64,000 nt of DNA from Clostridiales bacterium (lineage in GTDB: Bacteria; Bacillota; Clostridia; Christensenellales; Borkfalkiaceae), in the NCBI GenBank assembly GCA_015055615.1, contig SVHT01000006.1, positions 1 through 64,000 of the forward strand, written 5' to 3'. The position numbers and the translations under genes are program-made. This document shows, piece after piece, positions 29,156 through 38,265 of the stretch. The first letter of the stretch is position 1. Every line of letters begins with the position of its first letter. The notes below the pieces were generated by a model, which worked only from the letters and a program-made list of their open reading frames with translations, had not been told where the DNA came from and made no database searches.

Positions 29156-30076
29156 TTATTGTAACAATTTACCAAGGCGATTCATCATCTCGGTTTTGTG
29201 TTCCATCATAGAATGTGCGTACCGCTTTAGCGTTACCATTGGATTTTTATGTCCTAAAATTTCAGACAACGTCTTTACGTCCATACCGCACTCTAACGCT
29301 CTTGTCGCAAACGTGTGGCGCAAAGAGTGGAACCCTTTATGCGGTATCTTCAATCGCTTCAAAACACCCTCAAAAGTCTTTTGATAAGACCGAACAGGGG
29401 TACCCTGTCTGCATTCACCGCTTATTACATAGTCTCCGCTACCTTGCTTTTTCCAATCTTTCAATCGCCCGATTAACTGTTTAGGCAACGGAATAATTCT
29501 CTCAGACGACTGCGTTTTGGGTGTGTCCAAAACTTTCATATAGGCTCCGTTAGACCAAGCATCGTGGCAAGATTTTGTGATTTGTATCAGCCCTTTTTGC
29601 AAATCAATATCCGACCACTCCAATGCCATTAATTCCCCTATTCGTAGCCCCGTGTATAGACATAAAACAATCCCCATCAACTTCGGCTTATTTTTGTTAA
29701 AAATGTACTCTTCTATTTTTCGTTGTTCAATTTTGGAAAAACTTTCCACGCGCTTTTCACGCGTTTTAGGGCGCTGTATGCAACCCGTATATTGCTTTTT
29801 TACAAAATTAAATTTTTCTGCGGCTTTTAAGGAAAGTTTCAGTACTGAAATCACTCCGTTAACGCTATTTGTTGATAAACCTTTTTCTGATAACGAAACA
29901 ACAAATTCTTGCAAAACCACAGCAGATAAGTCTGCCATATCTCGCTCTCCAATTTTGGGAATAATATGTAAGTCTGTTTGACTTTTATATTTTTGATAAG
30001 TACGTTCCTTTACGTACGGATACACATAATAACGCAGCCACTTTTCCAACCATTCTTGATATTTCATTTCTTGCAC
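29156..30076 (-). CDS. tyrosine recombinase (predicted promoter invertase)
   Basis: 306 aa; TGLRIGELMALEW, HSLRHTFATRALE, LGHKNPMVTLKRYAHS. Confidence 0.93.
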   Translation of the reverse strand: MQEMKYQEWLEKWLRYYVYPYVKERTYQKYKSQTDLHIIPKIGERDMADLSAVVLQEFVVSLSEKGLSTNSVNGVISVLKLSLKAAEKFNFVKKQYTGCIQRPKTREKRVESFSKIEQRKIEEYIFNKNKPKLMGIVLCLYTGLRIGELMALEWSDIDLQKGLIQITKSCHDAWSNGAYMKVLDTPKTQSSERIIPLPKQLIGRLKDWKKQGSGDYVISGECRQGTPVRSYQKTFEGVLKRLKIPHKGFHSLRHTFATRALECGMDVKTLSEILGHKNPMVTLKRYAHSMMEHKTEMMNRLGKLLQ

Positions 30077-30133
30077 TTCCTTTTGCGCTTTAATGCCTAT
30101 ATTTTATCAAGTTATGGCTATTGTCGCAATTAA

Positions 30134-30182
30134 AAACCGAGAAAAGAAAAAGGCGCAAAGCTTTTCGCTTTACACCTTTTCC
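30134..30182. terminator. bidirectional hairpin terminator
   Basis: AAAGGCGCAAAGCTTTTCGCTTTACACCTTTT inverted repeat with flanking A/T tracts. Confidence 0.6.
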
Positions 30183-30205
30183 ATAAATTGTACGCTCGCC
30201 ATTCT

Positions 30206-30886
30206 TTAGGAAAGCATTTCTTCTATCAAATCTAAAATACTGTCGTCTTCCATCGGATATTCTAACATCACGTAATAATTATAATCACCGTAAGAGAATT
30301 TTGCACGGCTATTCGTTTTCGTGCTTTTCCAATCTACTTGGACGGAATTTATTATAGAAATTTCCGTTGTTTTATCATAATTTTCCAAGGATTGCAATTG
30401 ATACGCTTTGTTTACAATGTTTATTTCCACTAAAGATCCTGTATTTATATCCACAATTTGCTCATAGTAGCCAATTATTTGGTTAGAATCGTTAAGGGTA
30501 TATATTTGATCCATATAGAAATCGGTTACATCATACCAATCTAAAAACAACAACTTCTTGTTTTCTTGTTCTGCTCGCTGTCTCAAAGTGATGGAAGTTT
30601 TTTGCGTTTCGTACATACTTGCATCATAATATCGCGTTGTCGGTTGGTCGTCTTTGAGAAAATATTTTACACCAACGAAAGCCCCTACTCCTACAATTAA
30701 GACGGAAAGCGCACCTGTTGCCAACGCTTTTTTCCAAACTGCAATCCTCTTTTTCTTTGGCGCAGGAAAAAAAACCGATTGCGGTTCGTAAACCGTTTCG
30801 CTCTCTTTTATCTTTTCCCAAGCAGCCTTTTTTTCTTCTTGGTCCAGGTCTTCAATTAACTGATGGAATTTTTTCTCTTTCGACAT
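30206..30886 (-). CDS. single-pass membrane protein, putative anti-sigma factor
   Basis: Cytoplasmic N-terminus, one TM (KALATGALSVLIVGVGAFVGVKYFL), extracytoplasmic domain; same operon as an ECF sigma factor. Confidence 0.65.
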   Translation of the reverse strand: MSKEKKFHQLIEDLDQEEKKAAWEKIKESETVYEPQSVFFPAPKKKRIAVWKKALATGALSVLIVGVGAFVGVKYFLKDDQPTTRYYDASMYETQKTSITLRQRAEQENKKLLFLDWYDVTDFYMDQIYTLNDSNQIIGYYEQIVDINTGSLVEINIVNKAYQLQSLENYDKTTEISIINSVQVDWKSTKTNSRAKFSYGDYNYYVMLEYPMEDDSILDLIEEMLS

Positions 30887-30897
30887 TACCCCTTCCT

Positions 30898-31746
30898 TTA
30901 CGTGATATTGACGGCATAGGCACCATTCAACCAAAACGAGTTATTCGCCTTCAAATAGCCTGAAGACGTAGTCAGCCAACCCGTAGCCACCTCCAAATAG
31001 ACGTCCGTCCTAAAATTCACGTCGTTTGCATCATAATATTTAATTTCATAATACCCGTATCCAACCACAATATGTGCATTAGAAGACATCATAAATAATA
31101 TCTCGTCTTGCACATCACTCGTGGCTATATCATATACTTCCGTGGTTGCACAAAACAATAACACGGGTTTATTATTACTAATTGCGTTTTTATAAGCCGT
31201 TAAGTCAAAAGCCAATGGTTTTAAGTTGGTATACGAAAGGGAACGATTTTTCCCTTGTACGTACGTCTGCAAGCCGTTCAAACACTCCGTTTCGCTGACC
31301 CCTATGCCCCAAACGTTGGTCTGCATCAATGTATACAAATCCCCGATTAGCGCAGGCACGTACGTAGCATCCGGTCTACGATATCTACCGTTGGCGGGAT
31401 AATACGCTGTATAACCGGGAATCAAATCTTCGTAATATTTATCGTAAAATCCTACGATATTTGCACCCGCAACAGGACCGCACGCATTGTCGTAATCACT
31501 TGTGAAATAATTCGGCACTGCATTGGGGAAGACAATTTCCGTTTCTTCTTTTCTCGCAAAGGTAATCGTTTCGTCCGTTCCGCTTATCGGCATAACCCCG
31601 GGCGCGTCGTAATATCTCGTTTCCGTCACAACGTCCGCGCTAGCTACACTCGATTTCTGCGAAAACAGTCCGATAACACCGCCAAACAACGTGGCGCAGG
31701 CAACAATAGAGCAAATACATTTCTTTAAGATTGATTTCATAATCAA
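30898..31746 (-). CDS. secreted C39-like (papain-fold) cysteine peptidase
   Basis: Signal peptide; YDNACGPVAGANIVGFYDKYY (Cys) and NAHIVVGYGYYEIKYYDAND (His/Asp). Confidence 0.75.
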   Translation of the reverse strand: MIMKSILKKCICSIVACATLFGGVIGLFSQKSSVASADVVTETRYYDAPGVMPISGTDETITFARKEETEIVFPNAVPNYFTSDYDNACGPVAGANIVGFYDKYYEDLIPGYTAYYPANGRYRRPDATYVPALIGDLYTLMQTNVWGIGVSETECLNGLQTYVQGKNRSLSYTNLKPLAFDLTAYKNAISNNKPVLLFCATTEVYDIATSDVQDEILFMMSSNAHIVVGYGYYEIKYYDANDVNFRTDVYLEVATGWLTTSSGYLKANNSFWLNGAYAVNIT

Positions 31747-31776
31747 TTCCTCCTTTGTGTTTGCTATATTTACCTA

Positions 31777-32325
31777 TTATCTTTCGTTTTCGTCCAATTC
31801 CCTCTCCCTTTTCGCTAAAATCTCTTTGACCATAATAGAAACCCGCCTATGTAACGTAGACCTTTTCATTTTGAGTTTCTTTGCCATTTCCGCATAAGAA
31901 TAGTCTTCATAGAATTTCATTTTTATCAGCTGACAATCAAAATCGGAATATCCCGCCAGGTATCTGCCCAATTCGCTTTTCGCAAAAACGCCGTCCGTAA
32001 AATCCTTTGGGTCGGGCTGTTTTGCATACTCTGTCAAGGGCAAATGGTCGGGATTTTTCGTGTTCATCCGATAGGCTTCGTTCTGCACGATACGGCATAT
32101 CCAGTTATACCCGTCCTTGGACGAATCCCAAGACTGAATATACTGAAACACCCGCAAGTATGTGATTTGTAAAACGTCTTCTACGTCGTTTTGGTTATGC
32201 ACGTGCATCCTTGCAATAACCATTAGGTGGTTATACGTCGTCTGGAATAAAAGCTCTTTATAATCGTCCCTCCCATCTTTTATCCCTTGCAAAATCTTGT
32301 TGATATCCTTTCCCAAGCGTGACAT
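31777..32325 (-). CDS. RNA polymerase sigma-70 family (ECF-like) factor
   Basis: Region 2 DVEDVLQITYLRVFQYIQSWD; region 4 FDCQLIKMKFYEDYSYAEMAKKLKMKRSTLHRRV. Confidence 0.88.
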   Translation of the reverse strand: MSRLGKDINKILQGIKDGRDDYKELLFQTTYNHLMVIARMHVHNQNDVEDVLQITYLRVFQYIQSWDSSKDGYNWICRIVQNEAYRMNTKNPDHLPLTEYAKQPDPKDFTDGVFAKSELGRYLAGYSDFDCQLIKMKFYEDYSYAEMAKKLKMKRSTLHRRVSIMVKEILAKRERELDENER

Positions 32326-32369
32326 TTGTTACCTTCTTTTGTTCGTTTGCTTTATAATCTTAATTCTTC

Positions 32370-32831
32370 TCACTCACAACCAAGCAACGTATGAATGGAT
32401 ATATTTGTCAATTTAGACAATTTAATGAGCGTCGCTGTTTCGGGTATGCTCCCAACAACCAACCACTTTTTCAACGCCTTTTGGTCTATGTGCAGTTTTT
32501 TCGCTATTGCATATATGGTCAAATGGTTCTTATCCATATAGTCGCGTATTTGAGCGGAAAATTTTAATGAAACTTCTTCCATACGCATACTAAGGACACT
32601 TTGCCCATCTGTTTCTAAAATATAGTCCTCCAACCCAACGAGATAATCTATGCGAACGTGGAAATATTCCGCCAATTTTATCAAAGACTTATATTGAGGA
32701 TAATTTTTACCCTCCAACCATAATCGCACACATTTTCTATCTGTACCTATCTGCAAAGAAAGTTCTTGTCTAGTTATCCCATCTTCTTCCATTAGGTCTT
32801 TTAATCTTTGCGAAAATTTATTTAAATCCAT
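32370..32831 (-). CDS. XRE-family regulator with two tandem HTH domains
   Basis: FSQRLKDLMEEDGITRQELSLQIGTDRKCVRLWLEGKNYP and IRDYMDKNHLTIYAIAKKLHIDQKALKKWLVVGSIP. Confidence 0.85.
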   Translation of the reverse strand: MDLNKFSQRLKDLMEEDGITRQELSLQIGTDRKCVRLWLEGKNYPQYKSLIKLAEYFHVRIDYLVGLEDYILETDGQSVLSMRMEEVSLKFSAQIRDYMDKNHLTIYAIAKKLHIDQKALKKWLVVGSIPETATLIKLSKLTNISIHTLLGCE

Positions 32832-33017
32832 AGCACTAATCCTTCTTCGGGAATTAATACCATTATGAACTATTTTTCGCTCTCTTGATAAAAACGGGAA
32901 CAGATACCACTATTTTTTTACAAAAAAATTTTATCTGCTTTTTTTATTTACATTTTTCACTGGCTATGCCAGTGACATTTCTTTTAATGTTTTCATTGCT
33001 ATAAGTTGCTTATACAA

Positions 33018-33050
33018 TTAAGTCGGCAGTTTTAATTTCTGCCGACTTAA
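33018..33050. terminator. hairpin terminator
   Basis: TTAAGTCGGCAG-N9-CTGCCGACTTAA perfect 12-bp stem. Confidence 0.6.
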
Positions 33051-33063
33051 TCCTCATATTTTT

Positions 33064-34170
33064 TTACTTGGTATAGTATTTATCGGCAATCGCTTGCATC
33101 TCGTCCAAATGCGCAATCATATCCCGCGCCAACACCAAATGACAACGCGCGCGCACTAAGTTTTGGTCGGGATAATGTATCTTGAAATACTTATCGCCGT
33201 TCAAATAGTCCGTTAAAAACCGTACGCCACACTCCACCGTCATGGCTATCGCGCCAAGTGCCAAGGAATTCTTTTCCGCCTCGGTAATTCCGCCCTTAAC
33301 CGACGAAACAAACCCGCGGGTAAACGCCTCGTATTTTTCAATATCGAGCGCAACCTTACTCAAATCCCGCTCGTCCTCGGCGCACGTGGACGCCGCCACA
33401 CGGATTGCGTCGCCAAAATCAAACGCGACCAACCCAGGCATTACCGTATCCAAATCGATTACCGACAAATGCTCCCGCGTTTTCGCGTCGAACAAAACGT
33501 TGCTCGTTTTCGTGTCGTTATGCGTCACACGCAGGGGCAAAATCCCCGCCTTTTGCTGTCGATACGGCTTCGTCGCTATCTCTTCGAGCGACAAATACCC
33601 CGCCACGTCCTGTTCCGTTTCCTTTACTCTGCCCGCCAAGTTCTCGTCGATTGCCTTGCGGAAGTTTTCATAACGCCAAATCGTGTTATGGAAATGCGGA
33701 ATTACGATATGCAAATCTTTTACGGGATAATCGGAAAGATAGCGCTGAAATTCCCCAAACGCAATCCCCGATTCTTCAATCACCTTCAAATCGTCCGTAT
33801 GCTCGTAACAAACGGATTCATCGATATAGCGGCAGCACCGCCAAAATCCGCCGTCTTCCGTATATGTGTAATAATCCCCGTCTTCCGTTTTGCAATAGTG
33901 CAATACATTGCGTTTTGCCGTCGCTTGCTTTTGTTTAATCTTCGCGCGGATAAACTCCGTCACCGACGAGATGTTTTCCATAACGGCAATCGGGTCGGTG
34001 AACACGTAGGTATTCACCTTTTGCAAAATATAATCCTTGATTGCTCCGTTGCGGAAAAAATATACCCGATACGTCGTGTTGATATGTCCGCTGTTGACGA
34101 TTTCGTAGCGGCGATATTCCCCCTTGATACAGAATTTTTCACACACCGCACGAATTTGCTTTTCCATCAT
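33064..34170 (-). CDS. nahK: N-acetylhexosamine 1-kinase-like phosphotransferase (NahK family)
   Basis: GHINTTYRVYF, YILQKVNTYVF, LRVTHNDTKTSNVLFD, VIDLDTVMPGLVAFDFGDAIR, ECGVRFLTDYLNGDKYFKIHYPDQNLVRAR closely follow remembered bifidobacterial NahK sequence. Start moved to 34170, downstream of the promoter. Confidence 0.82.
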   Translation of the reverse strand: MMEKQIRAVCEKFCIKGEYRRYEIVNSGHINTTYRVYFFRNGAIKDYILQKVNTYVFTDPIAVMENISSVTEFIRAKIKQKQATAKRNVLHYCKTEDGDYYTYTEDGGFWRCCRYIDESVCYEHTDDLKVIEESGIAFGEFQRYLSDYPVKDLHIVIPHFHNTIWRYENFRKAIDENLAGRVKETEQDVAGYLSLEEIATKPYRQQKAGILPLRVTHNDTKTSNVLFDAKTREHLSVIDLDTVMPGLVAFDFGDAIRVAASTCAEDERDLSKVALDIEKYEAFTRGFVSSVKGGITEAEKNSLALGAIAMTVECGVRFLTDYLNGDKYFKIHYPDQNLVRARCHLVLARDMIAHLDEMQAIADKYYTK

Positions 34171-34279
34171 TACGTCCGTTTCTCCTTTTTGATTTTTCTC
34201 CTCCGAACCACGAAAAATTTCTCTTTTCATCTGCGTATCAATACACCACAAAACACACCTTTTAATTAGACAAATCACA

Positions 34280-34308
34280 AGTATAGCACCAGTTTTTCCT
34301 TTTGTCAA
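34280..34308 (-). promoter_or_regulatory. sigma-A promoter of the nahK-like gene
   Basis: Minus strand TTGACA (34303-34308) - 17 bp - TATACT (34280-34285). Confidence 0.65.
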
Positions 34309-34591
34309 GCCTTTTTTCATTTTTTATTTTTTAGCTTGCACCATCTTTTCTTCAAATAATTTTGCAATTTTAACGCAGAAAAAATCTATAGATTTTTTAA
34401 TAAAAGTACCCCTTCAACACGACACGTCCCCACACCTTTTCTCGTTACAAAAATTTTTTGTTGATTATATAAACAAACCTATTATTCAATATAGTTGCTA
34501 TAAAAAAATAAAAATGGGCTCTGCGTTCAACCGCGCCCACTTTTAGTCCTTTAAGTTTCGCACAACTCTGTTTAATCTGCCATTGTTCTTT

Positions 34592-34807
34592 TTACAAAGG
34601 ATATTTTTCTTCTATCTCAAAATCTAATCCGTTTATGTCTGCCTTTTCCCACGACTGCAACCACTCCAAACATTCTGTGTAGGCAACTCTCTCGCCATAT
34701 TGAAATTGCTCACTTTCAACATCTTTAAACTCCAACAACTCTTCAATATAAAACACTAACAGTTTTATCATTTTCTTTAATAAGTCCTCTGAGTTTTCCT
34801 TGCTCAT
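34592..34807 (-). CDS. hypothetical protein (71 aa)
   Basis: RBS AAAGGAGAGAAT before ATG, acidic/hydrophobic helical composition. Confidence 0.55.
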   Translation of the reverse strand: MSKENSEDLLKKMIKLLVFYIEELLEFKDVESEQFQYGERVAYTECLEWLQSWEKADINGLDFEIEEKYPL

Positions 34808-34904
34808 TATTCTCTCCTTTCATCAACGCTATTGTTTTTATTTTTTACTTTTTTATTTACCCAAGATTCATAAACTTTGTCCAATTTATTGCTTTACCGT
34901 TTGT

Positions 34905-35080
34905 GTCAATGGTAGCATAGGGCTCGGCAAGGTAAACGGGTGAAAATTTTTTGAAACTAAATCTTTCATATTTAACGTCAAGTATCCGTATGCTTGGCGT
35001 TTTTTCTTTTTTCAACAAAAAATTTCACTTTTTTCCGTTGACCTTGCCCCCACATCTTCCAACATCAAGCAACAACCCAC
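34905..35080. other. long imperfect hairpin region upstream of the 35147 CDS
   Basis: GCAAGG..GGGTGAAAATTTTTTG pairs imperfectly with CAAAAAATTTCAC...CCGTTGACCTTGC; inner AACGTCAAG...CTTGGCGTT. Confidence 0.4.
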
Positions 35081-35146
35081 CCTATGCTTTTGTGGGCATT
35101 GCCCCCATGGGCACAAACGATATTTTATTTTAAAGGAGATTTACTT

Positions 35147-35671
35147 ATGAAATCACATGAAACTGTTCTTTACGACACCACCAACCACACCGAGCATTAT
35201 GACGAAGCTCGTAATTTTCTGTTTGCCACACGTGCAGACGAGTTTGATTGGAAAACGGACAACGATGTTCCCGAAAAAATGATTTATGATGAAATGTCAT
35301 TTATGCAGAGCCTTGATTATCAGTATTTTCAGGACAAAATGAATGAACTTATTGCTCAAAACACGTGCATTATTATGGGCACGTGCGGACGCTGGAACGG
35401 GCGCGTTTCCTGCGGAAGATTTATCGAAACCTTCGACGAGTTTGTCTGCTTTGTCGAGCACTTGGACGAGATAAAAATCGTAGATAAAGACGGACGTCTT
35501 ATCATATCGGGATATCACCACGACGGTAGCGACGAATACGAGCTGAAAATCCTTACGAAAAAAGGCTTTTCGTTCGCCGAAGCACACCACTTTGAACATA
35601 CGAAAGCCTTACACGAAAGCATTATGACTAATAACGATTATTCCGCTTTACCCCATTTAGCAAATTTATAA
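35147..35671 (+). CDS. hypothetical protein, mobile-element type (174 aa)
   Basis: AAAGGAG RBS then ATG at 35147; TCGRWNGRVSCGRFIETFDEF. Confidence 0.7.
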   Translation: MKSHETVLYDTTNHTEHYDEARNFLFATRADEFDWKTDNDVPEKMIYDEMSFMQSLDYQYFQDKMNELIAQNTCIIMGTCGRWNGRVSCGRFIETFDEFVCFVEHLDEIKIVDKDGRLIISGYHHDGSDEYELKILTKKGFSFAEAHHFEHTKALHESIMTNNDYSALPHLANL

Positions 35672-35683
35672 AGGAGAAGAGCA

Positions 35684-36142
35684 ATGAATAAAAACAACCC
35701 CTACGGGTACAAGGTCGGCTACCGTGAAAACGGTAGTCATTCTTTTATCCGCACCTTTATTGCCTATACCTACAACCAAGCTCTAACCATGCTCTGGTAT
35801 TACCGTAAATACTGCAAAAGGGAACTCCAAGAAAAGCGTCCTATCGTAAACCCGTTTTGGACAATAGAGCCCATTACCAAAAAGGAAATCCTTGCAGGCA
35901 TAATGGACGAAATCCCTTTCCAAAAAGAAAAACGCCACCGCTTGGGTGACGTCCTTCACTCTTCTTATTCGTGGTCTTTTATCCATTGCAATAATTCTTC
36001 TTATTGCATTTTTCCTTCCGCCAAGCGCAGACCTACGTCTACGACCTCTTCATCGGTTGCATCAATCGGAATTCCGTTCACTTCCAAAAACGTCAGCAAT
36101 ACGTACATCCCAATACGTTTATTCCCGTCTACAAACGCGTGA
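35684..36142 (+). CDS. hypothetical protein; N-terminal ~85 aa looks genuine, C-terminus reads antisense into doc (probably truncated)
   Basis: AAAGGAGAAGAGCA RBS; C-terminal low-complexity Ser/Thr tail antisense to 36001-36339. Confidence 0.5.
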   Translation: MNKNNPYGYKVGYRENGSHSFIRTFIAYTYNQALTMLWYYRKYCKRELQEKRPIVNPFWTIEPITKKEILAGIMDEIPFQKEKRHRLGDVLHSSYSWSFIHCNNSSYCIFPSAKRRPTSTTSSSVASIGIPFTSKNVSNTYIPIRLFPSTNA

Positions 36143-36339
36143 TTGGAAACCAAACCAACCCCTATCCGCTCAGCTTTCTCTTCCTTGCTTGGGAATAATT
36201 CCTTTCCATCAAACGTTGCGTATGCTGACTCCAACGCCGATTCCAACAACCCGAAATCACGTATCCCGTCCGAGCCGCCCGTCTGCTCCACAATCAGCTT
36301 ATGCAACAACAGCACTTTTTCTCGACTGAACTTAATCAT
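36001..36339 (-). CDS. doc: Doc/Fic-family toxin (death on curing)
   Basis: GIRDFGLLESALESAYATFDG, SNHAFVDGNKRIGMYVLLTFLEVNG. Confidence 0.9.
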   Translation of the reverse strand: MIKFSREKVLLLHKLIVEQTGGSDGIRDFGLLESALESAYATFDGKELFPSKEEKAERIGVGLVSNHAFVDGNKRIGMYVLLTFLEVNGIPIDATDEEVVDVGLRLAEGKMQ

Positions 36340-36578
36340 TTCGCCAATTCCTCAAATGCCTTTCTGTGCTTGTTTAATACGCGCTTTGCCACCACGTCGA
36401 TTTTCTCATCGTCCGTCAAAGCCAACGCTTGCGTGTCTTCCCAGCTTACAAGCATATACTTAGGCTTATTGTTCTTGAAAATAACTACGCTACCCTGCTT
36501 ATCGACAATCCTCGTCGCTTTCGAAAAGTTTTGGTTTGCTTCCGTAATAGACAATACCTGATTCGTGTCAATCGTCAT
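36336..36578 (-). CDS. phd: Phd/YefM-family antitoxin
   Basis: MTIDTNQVLSITEANQNFSKATRIVDKQGSVVIFKNNKPKYMLVSW; overlaps doc start. Confidence 0.88.
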   Translation of the reverse strand: MTIDTNQVLSITEANQNFSKATRIVDKQGSVVIFKNNKPKYMLVSWEDTQALALTDDEKIDVVAKRVLNKHRKAFEELAK

Positions 36579-36719
36579 AATGTATACCTCCCAAATCTTG
36601 TTTACACTTATAGTATACACTATGTTTAGGTAAAATGCAAGCTATTTTTCTACCTATTTACAAATTTTATCCTCTTCCTATATAACGCCTTCCACTTTAC
36701 CTTTATCGTTGGGCGCATG

Positions 36720-36841
36720 GTAGCATAGCGAAAACCCGAAGTCAACGGCCCTGCGAAAAATTATGCTAATTTTTCTTGTGCTCGTATGACTTCGGGGCAA
36801 CGTTAAACACATATGTAATATGCCCATTTTCGCTATGCTAC
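36720..36841. repeat. inverted-repeat element (15-bp perfect IR with nested hairpins)
   Basis: GTAGCATAGCGAAAA (36720-36734) / TTTTCGCTATGCTAC (36827-36841); nested CCCGAAGTC/GACTTCGGG and GAAAAATTA-TGC-TAATTTTTC. Confidence 0.7.
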
Positions 36842-37522
36842 TTCGGCCCTGCCGATAAAGGCAAAATAAAAATATAGGAGTAAAGGAATGTATTCGTCGT
36901 GCTTAGACGGAAACTTTGCAATCCAAAGGCTTCCATCAACATCCTTTACCGTTGCTTTCGGTCTTGCACCGCCCAGCGAAGAACCGGGCGCAAGTAATTG
37001 TTTCAGCCATTTTCCGTCTAAAAGATTTTCGTCTTTCTCGAATTCTCTGGATGCTTCTTCCAATGTGCGCAAATTTTCAAACGGCGGCGTGGATAAATCT
37101 TTTTCACTCGAAAGATATTCCTCGCCGTCACCTAATGAAAAACGTAACGCACCCATACGAGCTTCGTCATAAACGCCCAATAAAAAATCACTCTCGTTTA
37201 ACGCCTTGGGCTTTAATCTGCCTTCTTCGTTTGCCGAAATCCGTTCCCGACGTTTCATCAAAAGACGCCCCCAGCGATCGGGAGCAGTATCAGAAAATAC
37301 GCCGAAAAGAGATTTTTCCAACGGCAAATACTGTCTACCGCTGTATAGCTGTAAATCATAGTCAAAAAAATATCCAGCGAACTTGCTTTGCAAAAACTCC
37401 TTATCATACTCAAAAGAAAATTTTTCCGCGCCCCTTTGATAATCGGCAAACAAACAACCGACTTTTATCTTCACATCAACGTCATTGTCAAAATAAACGT
37501 AAATTTTCTTTTCTTTCACCAT
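36833..37522 (-). pseudogene. hipA: HipA-like toxin, C-terminally truncated
   Basis: YLPLEKSLFGVFSDTAPDRWGRLLMKRRE, GARPKATVKDVDGSLWIAKFPSKHDE then ends; C-terminal kinase core missing. Confidence 0.75.
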
Positions 37523-37525
37523 ATG

Positions 37526-37846
37526 TTAATTCTCCTTCTTCTTTGCACGTTGACGAACGGGCAACTTCAAATCCAGCATAGTTCTCCCCCAAACGTCATC
37601 TTTGGCAACCAATAACAAGTCTTTATCCATATTATTCAGCGCGTGCAAAACAGCAGCGTAATACCCGATAGCGACGGAAGAACTTCCGTTTTCAATCGAC
37701 CATAACGTTGCCCTACTGATATTTGCGCGTTCACAAACCAATTCCATTGATAAATTTCTTCTAAGCCGAGCCATTTTAATTTGCTCGCCCATTTGCGCCA
37801 ATATTTTTTGCGTTTCGGGAAATAAAACTACCGTTTTTCTTTTCAT
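37526..37846 (-). CDS. hipB: HipB-like HTH antitoxin/regulator
   Basis: MGEQIKMARLRRNLSMELVCERANISRATLWSIENGSSSVAIGYYAAVLHAL; directly upstream of hipA. Confidence 0.8.
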   Translation of the reverse strand: MKRKTVVLFPETQKILAQMGEQIKMARLRRNLSMELVCERANISRATLWSIENGSSSVAIGYYAAVLHALNNMDKDLLLVAKDDVWGRTMLDLKLPVRQRAKKKEN

Positions 37847-38265
37847 AATATGCTTGTCTCCACAAAAAGCCATAAATATCTCTTAATGTTCACTATTATA
37901 TACAAATATTATACTTTTGTCAATAATAATTGACGTAATTTTTATATTTTATATCATGCCTTAAGCAAAAATTACACTTTAGCACTAAAAACTTCTATTT
38001 GCAAAATATTTTTCAATTTGCCTTTTAAACTTTTTCCAACCATTTTTAGGGCTAAAATTAAACTTCTTCCAACTTTTATGAAGATTTCGGTCTAAAAATT
38101 AACATTTTTTATGGGGATTTTTGGGGAGCATCCAATTCTGTTGAAAAATTCGGAAAATCGCAGATATCATATTTTGGGGCTTTTTGATATAGTTTTCGTG
38201 CAAAATTGCCCCGTTTTGCACTTTTTCTTAAAACTGAAAATTTAACAAATTTTCACCGCATAAGC

